Of a stretch of 64,000 bases of DNA, positions 55,547-64,000 are shown piece by piece. Position numbers and translations under genes: made by a program. The stretch spans positions 1 through 64,000 of the forward strand of contig JAZDSV010000020.1 of the NCBI GenBank assembly GCA_036784855.1. Reading direction: 5' to 3'. This stretch comes from Aphelidium insulamus (Eukaryota > Aphelidiomycota > Aphelidea > Aphelidiaceae). Under the pieces are notes generated by a model that saw nothing but the letters and a program-made list of their open reading frames with translations, was not told the origin of the DNA and did no database searches. The stretch's first letter is position 1, and every line of letters starts with the position of its first letter.

Positions 55547-55870
55547 TTAGATGTCGTAACGGTAGCCACCATTCGCTTCAGGGTAGCTAGAATACGCGTT
55601 ACGGTAGCCAGAATACGCGTCACGGTAGCCAGCATCCGAGGCCGGGACTGAAAACCCAGGGTCATAGATTCCGGCGAAGTCTTCATCGTCATCATCCTCA
55701 CCAGTTTCCTCTGCATCCTCTCCACTGTCATACTCGTCATCGTCAAGTTCATCGTAGTCATTGACAGAAGATTCGAGACCGCCGCTGTACGAAGGTACAC
55801 CGCGACGGGGAGCAGCGGATGTCATGGCGGCCAATACGGCGATGCTGAATACGACAAGAATGCTCTTCAT
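55547..55870 (-). CDS. Small secreted acidic, Tyr-repeat protein
   Basis: Single exon, 107 aa. Signal peptide MKSILVVFSIAVLAAMTSAA, followed by PRRG (a possible processing site), then a very acidic region (DYDELDDDEYDSGEDAEETG) and a C-terminal tract with repeats of the type GYRDAY, GYRNAYSSY. No known family; the Tyr-rich repeats could be crosslinkable wall or adhesion sequence (inference). A TATAAGAAG box lies 77-86 nt upstream. Confidence 0.7.
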   Translation of the reverse strand: MKSILVVFSIAVLAAMTSAAPRRGVPSYSGGLESSVNDYDELDDDEYDSGEDAEETGEDDDDEDFAGIYDPGFSVPASDAGYRDAYSGYRNAYSSYPEANGGYRYDI

Positions 55871-56310
55871 TATTTTTGTGGCAGATGTAGATTACTTTTG
55901 CAAAGCGAGAAGAATTGAGAAGTGAAAAGATTTGCGGCGTCGGCGGCTTCTTATAGCCGCAATCACGTGATTGACCCCTGAACGCCGCATTTGACTGTTT
56001 CAATTGTTGGTTGCGACAGTCGGCGTCTGAACTATCGCACTGCATAGATTCTTGCACAGACATTAAGTCCACTTAATAAAAATTATGATACCAGACACGC
56101 CGTAATGGTTGATCGAAGAAAAGTCGAGTAATATACGTAAAAATGTACCTACATAAATATTTACGTTTCCCAATTTCATTTCCGATTGAACTTTCCATAT
56201 GTATAAATAATATTGATCAGACACAGCCATATATTAAGTAGTGGGTTGACTGGTCAATGGGCGCTTTGCAGCACACAAACCGTGTATGCCTTCAGCGGCA
56301 GATCAAACGT
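55871..56310. other. Intergenic region between the acidic protein and actin genes
   Basis: Contains the TATA box noted at 55947 and otherwise AT-rich sequence. No gene. Confidence 0.4.
55947..55956 (-). promoter_or_regulatory. TATA-like box of the acidic secreted protein gene
   Basis: CTATAAGAAG on the minus strand, 77-86 nt before the ATG at 55870. Confidence 0.5.
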
Positions 56311-57610
<1,300 letters not shown>

Positions 57611-57620
57611 TTCGAGATGC

Positions 57621-57640
57621 GGTGTGTGTGTGTGTGCGTG
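57621..57640. repeat. (CA)n-rich tract (transcript sense) upstream of the actin start
   Basis: GT-rich on the plus strand, about 12-30 nt before the ATG at 57610. Confidence 0.65.
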
Positions 57641-58150
57641 TGTTGCGTCAAGGATTGCAAACGTGCAGCGAACGCCACCCGCCACAACAAGCAAACATCG
57701 GCCAACCCTTAGTAACCCTGACCCAAGTGCGCCTCACAATTTTTCTTGTCGAAAAAAAAGTTTTTGCTGCTGCAACTCTCCTTACACATCGCAAGTATTA
57801 CAACAAGTACTTATATATCATAGTATTAATACATACTATGCTATGTCCACTTGCCCTTGCTTTGGGTCTTAATTGTGAGGTCAAGCGACGCGTGATTACG
57901 TGCCCCATAAATGCTCTCTATTCTACATATCCCTGCGCGATACAATTTGTGGTGTGGCTATCTCATGGGCCTTTATCTTGAGCACGCAGAGGTCTTCCTC
58001 ATTTCTCTGCAGCACTATTAATATGGCCGCTTTCTTGGAGATTAAGGACATTAGTATTTACATCGCTGACTGTTGCATGCAGTTCTTGTACGAAAACAAT
58101 TGTTTTCATTGTGGTGTTAAGAAGCATATCGAGCAGTCACCGTATCAAGC
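57641..58150. other. Intergenic region, divergent actin / COG7 promoters
   Basis: No gene recognised. It must hold the promoters of both genes; no box stands out. Confidence 0.4.
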
Positions 58151-61103
58151 ATGACGGTGACTGAGCGGGCACAGTTCGATGTGAATGTGGCCGTGGACAA
58201 GTGGCTGGGTGCCAGGTATTCGGGACTGTCGCTGGCGGAGATGGCCGAGCGGATGCAGCGAGACCTCATACAGCTGGAACTGGAGGCGGACGGTGTGAGC
58301 GCGTCACTCGATACGGCCGCCGCCGACATGGAGGTCATTGTGCCGCGCTTTGCCGACGAGTTGCACGAACTGGGGGCACAGGCAGCGCGACTAGATGCCA
58401 AGATGCGTCACATGCAGCAGCGTGTGCAGAACCTCGTGCATGGCCACGATGGAGGTGCGAGTTTGGACGCATTCCGGCAACTGGTGCAGCTAGACATCAC
58501 GGCAAGTCGCATGGATGCAGCATTGCGCATCATGCAAGATATGGACAAGTGGAATGCACTGGAACCCGAGCTGGATGCCATGTTCAATCAGGGATCCTTT
58601 GCACAGGCAGGCCTTCCACGTGTATCTTAATTTGGGCTATACTTACCGTCTATGCAGATGGCCGACAGGCTCGAAGATGCGAGAGCTGGAATCAAGTCAT
58701 TTGAAGGCACCAAGGATTTCGAGACCAAACAGGCGACGCTAAACAAGCTGCAAAGCCGAGTGGAGGCGTCGTTGAATCCGGCGCTGAGTCGCGCCCTACT
58801 CGATCAGGACATGAGCGCCGTCACCGAGTATTACTACATCTACACCAAGATTGACCGCGCCGACCAGTTTAACCACATGCACGTCACTAGCCGGCAAACA
58901 CAACTACAGCAACTGTGGAAATCTATTGTTGATGGTAGGCTGTAGTTAAATGTGTTGCACAGTTTTCATGTTTCTATTTTAGTCGCGGATATCAGCACAC
59001 TGAGGCGCTTCTATGAAGAACTATATCTAATTGTTAATCGCGAGTTCTCTTGGTCTGCGGGTGTTGTTCCTGATGCTGTGCGAAGTACATTGACCTTGCT
59101 GCACAAACTATTCGACCAGCCACTTCGCTCGTTACTTGCCAGCCTGCTTGCCAATCGCCTTTCCAAGCCTGCTGAGCATATGCAGTATCTTGTGGCGGCC
59201 TTCCATCATACTGAGGTGCTGACGTTGTGGGTCGAGAAGCAGATTGAAGATCGCAGCAGTGACTCGGTGCTAATTGCCGCTGACTGGGCCCGTCCGCTTC
59301 TGGAGCCATTTACCCAATTCATGTCTGGCATTGAAGTGTCGGAACTGCAGTATCTGACCGCTTCATTGCGCGCGGCGCTCCAAAACGAGGTTTCGGCGCT
59401 GGCAGATATGGCCGAATCCACTCGACGTCTCCAGTCGCTATTGAGAGACTTTTCCCGCGGCGCAGATACATCAATTGACCGACTGCGAACACTCACTCAC
59501 GGCTTTGGCGCAGTGGCGTTTAATGGCGCCATCAATGCAGCCTACTCGGACGCACTGCAGCTGGTGTCCGATGCACTGATCGCTGCCAGGCAACTGTTTT
59601 TGACTAGTGGAGGTGAAAAACCTGCGCTGGCACACACGTCCGCCGACGATGGGTCCGCGGGCAAGAAGCAGCAGCAACAGACTGCAGCTGCCTTGAGAGC
59701 AGGTTTTGAAGATGCACTGGACGCCGTTTCATCCACCTCTCTTCTGTCAGAGGTGGTGTGCACTGCGCAGGACTGGTCAAACTTTCAGTCGTTATTGCAA
59801 CTGCTCACAGCTGCCTTCTCGCTGTGGCATCAGCTACACCAGCGCAGTGATTCCATCATTACCCGTGTGGCGTCAATGGCCGCGGCACTGCCAGAGCCTG
59901 CTGATGCCGATGATGGTACTGATTCGTCTGCGATGCAGTCCATGTCCGACGACGATCGCGTCTATGCACAGGGGAGTGCTGTATCATGCGCATTCTTGCG
60001 CAAGTGCTTCCGCGTGGACGGCCGAGTGGACTGTGATGTGTTGCGCGCTGTTGGCTGGTACAATGCAAATGTGTTTGACCGAGTGCAGGTGTATGGCCGC
60101 GTGACAAACTTTCTGCTCTTTGACTCGCTTTTTGTTCCCATCCAGCGGCTCTTGTCCGGTATTATTCTACTGTTACGTGCACATAGTTAAGAATAATAAC
60201 TTTATAGATGTGAGCCGGATGAATGTGTGGCGCTCCATGCAAGACGCTTCCAGGCCCCGTGCTGCGTATCAGGGTCTCGAGGTGCCGTCATTCAGCCTAT
60301 CGCCGGGACAGTACGTGTACCGCGTGGGAGAACATCTGCTCACTGTCCCGCAACAATTGGACACATTTATTTCCGCAGCTGCGGGCGGCAACACTGCGTC
60401 TGCCGGTGCAGTTTCGTCGGCACAGGCGCTCTACTTTTGGTCCGAGTGGCTGCTGGACTGCTTGACACTGGCAGAGAGTCGGCGCGGACTCAACTCGGCA
60501 GACTTCAAGCCGACTGTGCAGCAGGCGGACGCCGCATCGCTCGCTATGTCCGCAGATCCATCCATGGTGACGCACATTTGGCTGTCGGCGCTTGCGTATC
60601 GCACGGTCTCCTACTATCTGCATGAGCAACTGCTCAGGATACCGCGCGGCAGCGTCACCTACAACGGCGGCCGACATCTTAAGACCGACTTGAAGTACTT
60701 GATGAACGTCATTCTGGCGCTGGGTGTGTGTGACGAAGACGCCCTCAATAGTGGTGGCAATGGCGACAATAGAAAGGATGGCAACGAGAATGACGAAACA
60801 GGCGGTGAAAAGGCAATAGTCGCAGAGCTGGAGCGATTGTGGGCTGAGCTCTTTAATCAAGTACGCCTGCTGGAGACCGTGCTGCAGTGGACGGTGCACG
60901 AGCGCCAGCCTGATGTGACGGCCGGCGTGCAAAAGCTGCGCCAAGTATGGAAGATGGCAGCAAATTTGACGGACTCTGGCACCGCTGCTGCTGGCGACAA
61001 TATCGACGATGATGTGCGCCAAGTGCTGATACGCCTTGATTCTCAAGCCAGCAAGCGTGTATTCATCATGTCGATGCAACTCATCAAGGGAATAAATATG
61101 TGA
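58151..61103 (+). CDS. COG7: Conserved oligomeric Golgi complex subunit 7 (COG7)
   Basis: Exons 58151..58606, 58658..58934, 58983..60158, 60208..61103 (934 aa). The N-terminal helix-rich part (FADELHELGAQAARLDAKMR, then SRMDAALRIMQDMDKWNALE) and KLQSRVEASLNPALSRALLD, TLRRFYEELYLIVNREFSWS match COG7. COG tethers vesicles at the Golgi; COG7 belongs to its B lobe. The first intron (58607..58657) has a GC donor (GCAGGC); the others use GT. Low-complexity inserts (Gly/Asn/Asp/Glu-rich) occur in the last exon. The stop is 19 nt from the stop of the converging Pep7 gene. Confidence 0.88.
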
Positions 61104-61122
61104 TTGAATTGAGCCATGAATA

Positions 61123-63465
61123 TCAAGGTTCTACTTGTTTGGGCAATCCCAGCTGTTGCCTGGTGCTCTGCAGCGATGACTCGATTTCAGTCAAGTTCTG
61201 CTGCAGACTTTTCACATCATCAAATTGGCGGCGCTGTGTGGCGATGCGGATTGCCTGCTTCAGTTGCTGGCACTGTTCGTCAAGCACTGCTGATAAACTG
61301 ACCAAATTGTGCCGTTCCTCTGCAGTCAGTTCCTTTGGTGGCGTCGCATTCAATGACTGCTCCATCGCCGTAGGTGGCGACAGCGACGATGTTATAAAGT
61401 CGGTGACACGGCTACTGAGTGCCGTATACAAATTCGCGGATGATGTTGACGTGGAGACTTGTTGTCCGGTTATCGTGGTCGGTGCTGTGGCTCCGATCTT
61501 GCTGGAAGAATCAGCCTTCTTCATATCAAACAGCTTTGGCATCATTTGGAGCGTAAACATGTTTTGCTGAAGAAACATATTTGTTGTGCTGGCTATAGCC
61601 GCCTGCACCCGCTTGTGTGAAGCAGACTCTGCTTTGAGCGCAGATATTTGTTTGCTGTCCATGGATATTAATCATGATTTTGTTATATCTCGTGATAAAT
61701 ACCTCGTGGCATCCAGTTCCGAGAATAGCTGCAGCAAATGTTTTCTAATCGAAGCGGCACGTTGAAACTGCTGCGTTAACTTTGGATCGGCGGCCAATTG
61801 CGCTTGGTCGTACTCGCCAACCACCAGCAGGAGAGCATTGAATTCCGGCAACTGTTCCAGCAGCATATCATGCAACCGGCGCCACTCCTGTTCATCAAAT
61901 AAATTTAATTAGGACAAACGACTATTAAGTCTGTACTGACCGTGTACAAAGGTACAATGGGCGGCTCAATGGCGCAGAGCCGCTGATGTTCTGCGCGCAC
62001 AAAGACGATTTTACGACAAGCCTGGCACACGCGCAACGTGGGCACCGAGGCCGGCAACGAGTCCAGAGGCGGAGTTCCGGGCGGTGATGGCCGCTCGGAA
62101 GTCATTGCCAACATTTTGAGACTGGCTGATGAGGTCTGTCGGCGATGCGCTGATGTAAATATGTCAACATAGTAAAATATCAGGTGTTGACACACCTATG
62201 GCGGTATTGCCGTCTGGCGTCTGTGCGTCCAAATTAAGCGGCACAATGCTGGAACATTTATCTGCTCCGCACACCACCTTGCCACAGAGCCGGCAGTGAT
62301 GTCGGCGCAGCGTGGCAGCCCATCCAAACGGCCGCAAACAGTGCGGGCAGTGAGTCACGGCGGCATCACTTTGCCAGCCAACGATCGCTTGCTCCATTTC
62401 CCGCACCGATTGACGCCTGGATGAAGTTGCGGTCAGAGAAGTGGCAGCAGACGAGAGTGTCGCTGATGTGGCAGTTGATGGCGATCGCCGCCTAGCCGGG
62501 GCCGGAGACCCACGCAGCTGTCCGCCCGGTGTTCCTATAACATCAAAGTAAGTGTTACAATATGTGGGCACTTGTCCAACATTTGCATTCCACTATTATA
62601 TAGTATCAAACTTACGGGCGGCAATGTGCGCCTGAGTGAGCAGAGCCAAACGCTTCTGCAAGAGCGTGGCATCGAGTGCTATGCGGTCAAGTACGACGCG
62701 CCGCCGCCGACTAAAGTGCGCCATGTGCGAGCGTGTGGCGCCATGGGTGTCGAGGTACCCAGGCTGGCCGGTGAAACAGCGGCGACACACTCGTAGCCAC
62801 AGCCATGACGCCGCAGAAGTAGAAGCGTTGTCCGGCAACGACGGTACAGGCTGGCCGGGTATGTGCGATGCGGGTAAGCGGCGTGGATATTCGCAGTGCT
62901 GTGCGCACAACCATCGACCGCACTGTCGACACTGCGCCGTGCCGCCGGCCCCTGCCTTGAACTGTCGCCGGCAATCAGACTGCGAGCACAGCACCGTGGC
63001 AGGAGTGGAAGAGGCGGTGGAAGAGGTGGCGACCGTGCTGGACACGCCAGCCACATCCAGGGACCGGTCGTCGGTGCGCGTGTTGAACAGCTGGCTGATG
63101 CCCTGGCGCAACAGGTCCAGCGACCTGCCAATATCAATGTCCGAGCTGTGGTCGTCGTCGTCGTCGTCAGCTGCGGCGGTAGAGTCTGGAGAGACCAGTT
63201 GGTGACGCTGCTCCTGGAACCAGCCCAGCACCGACTCTTTCCACGGCGGCGACGACGAGTGCTGGCGGTGGTGCAGTGGTTGACGGCGTGGCGGCACTGC
63301 CGGCAGAGGCTTGCTCCCCGCGCCGCTGTCACCGCTGTCACTACCACCACCAAGCGCATGAATAGTGTCCAGGTGGTGGTTCAGCTGTGCCAGGGTGAAT
63401 GTGCCGCCAGCATCGCCGCAGATGGGACAGGCAACATTATTGTCGGCGGCGGCATTGGCGGCCAT
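61123..63465 (-). CDS. Pep7/Vac1-like endosomal tether with C2H2 and two FYVE-type zinc fingers
   Basis: Exons 62616..63465, 62196..62534, 61941..62149, 61703..61887, 61123..61654 (704 aa). N-terminal C2H2 finger (CPICGDAGG, then HHLDTIH). A first FYVE-like zone has CSQSDCRRQF, AQCRQCGRWLCAQHC and CRRCF. A second, more typical FYVE has THCPHCLRPF, RRHHCRLCGKVVCGADKCSS and CQACRK. The C-terminus is coiled coil, like the Rab-binding end of Pep7/Rabenosyn. Yeast Pep7 joins Vps45 and Pep12 at endosomes with PI3P. Four GT-AG introns (48, 53, 46, 81 nt). A (CA)n tract sits just before the ATG. Confidence 0.9.
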
Positions 63466-63468
63466 GTG

Positions 63469-63504
<36 letters not shown>
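63469..63504. repeat. (CA)n microsatellite (transcript sense) before the Pep7 start
   Basis: About 17 GT repeats on the plus strand, starting within 6 nt of the ATG at 63465. Confidence 0.85.
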
Positions 63505-63508
<4 letters not shown>

Positions 63509-63801
63509 CACTGACACTACATACGCTGACACTACACATTTACATTGGCCGCGTGCTCATTCTCGTCGGTCACAAAATTCTCACTTGCTGCTGCTGTCTG
63601 CGATACGCTGCTACTACACAGCAGGTTTTCTGTGAAGTCAGGTTATGGACAATACTTTGTGAAGACGTGTGGATGCATTGCCCAGAACGGGGCAAAAGTA
63701 AAGATGTGTTCAGCTGTACGTATAATAAGTATTCAGTCAGTCACCAAGCTGTATGCCTGCGAAACATCTATTGTATCGTGCGCAATTCTGCGAGTTACGT
63801 A
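63505..63801. other. Intergenic region, no gene seen
   Basis: Upstream of Pep7 and downstream of the edge gene. No feature beyond the adjoining repeat. Confidence 0.4.
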
Positions 63802-64000
63802 TCACTTTCTGCACATATAACCACCTGTAGCCTTGTTCACCGTGCAGTGAAGAGGACATGTGCTGCAGCCAGGAAAATATTCACCGTGTGTGCAACGTCC
63901 ATAGCGCGGCCCGCTGCTCACGATATTGATGTTCGTGTCGCAAAATAAGTTGCCGTGGCACTGACTGTCTCGAAAACAGTTTCCTTGCTCAAACACCTTT
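63802..64000 (-). CDS. Cysteine-rich, probably secreted protein (5' part outside window)
   Basis: The frame runs off the window edge and ends with TGA at 63802. About 65 residues contain ten cysteines in a regular order (NCFRDSQCHGNLFC, RCTHGEYFPGCSTC, CTVNKATGGYMC). The pattern resembles small disulfide-rich modules such as dickkopf/EGF-like ones, but no family is certain. The signal peptide, if any, would lie outside the window. Confidence 0.45.
   Translation of the reverse strand, partial: KVFEQGNCFRDSQCHGNLFCDTNINIVSSGPRYGRCTHGEYFPGCSTCPLHCTVNKATGGYMCRK

Noticed and set aside
62896-63948. 350-codon plus-strand frame over Pep7
   Set aside because: Antisense to the zinc-finger exon and runs through the GT microsatellite.

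Overview
The window is eukaryotic and very compact: about 24 genes in the right-hand 54 kb, most split by 38-110 nt GT-AG or GC-AG introns with CTAAC/CTGAC-like branch sites close to the 3' splice site. Gene content points to a fungus outside the well-studied yeasts. Fungal-type genes are a Pep7/Vac1 protein with a C2H2 finger and two FYVE modules, an AreA-GATA-like regulator with the RLEN..SWR signature, a Yfh7-like kinase and a cytochrome b5-fused acyl-CoA dehydrogenase. Genes that budding yeast lacks are also present, notably a CMTR1-type cap 2'-O-methyltransferase. I cannot name the species.

Layout. 1-9.9 kb is a repeat island. It holds three copies (A, B, C) of an unfamiliar multi-copy gene whose protein has a PD-(D/E)XK-nuclease-like core, with a decayed but nearly full-length LINE (gag-like CCHC ORF1; ORF2 with APE endonuclease, RT and RNase H) lodged between copies A and B. 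10-28 kb carries a membrane NAT8-like acetyltransferase, a 20S proteasome alpha subunit, small secreted proteins, a cyclin T/K-like protein, the tRNA thiolase CTU1/Ncs6, a small ankyrin protein, an iron-sulfur L-serine dehydratase, a secreted beta-sandwich-like protein next to a 76-bp minisatellite, the b5/acyl-CoA dehydrogenase and the cap methyltransferase. 28-41 kb carries a full-length DOCK exchange factor (SH3-DHR1-DHR2), a coiled-coil protein, Yop1/REEP and a TBC RabGAP. 41-48 kb carries a secreted BTB-like/ankyrin protein, a small secreted cysteine protein, an 81-aa protein, methylcrotonoyl-CoA carboxylase beta and the AreA-like regulator. 49-64 kb carries fimbrin, the Yfh7-like kinase, a BTB/BACK protein, a small acidic secreted protein, actin, COG7, Pep7 and the edge of a Cys-rich protein.

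Functional threads. Actin, fimbrin and DOCK belong to cytoskeletal control. COG7, Pep7, the TBC RabGAP and Yop1 belong to membrane traffic. The acyl-CoA dehydrogenase, MCC beta and serine dehydratase belong to amino-acid and acyl-CoA catabolism. Proteins with predicted signal peptides are scattered between housekeeping genes, and several have a clear TATA box.

The most unusual points are: (1) the multi-copy nuclease-like family with its gene-conversion-like identity step and LINE neighbour; (2) a very high share of GC-AG introns, 11 of about 78 in my gene models; (3) a cap1 methyltransferase and a bacterial-type Fe-S serine dehydratase in a fungus-like genome; (4) (CA/GT)n tracts placed just upstream of several start codons.
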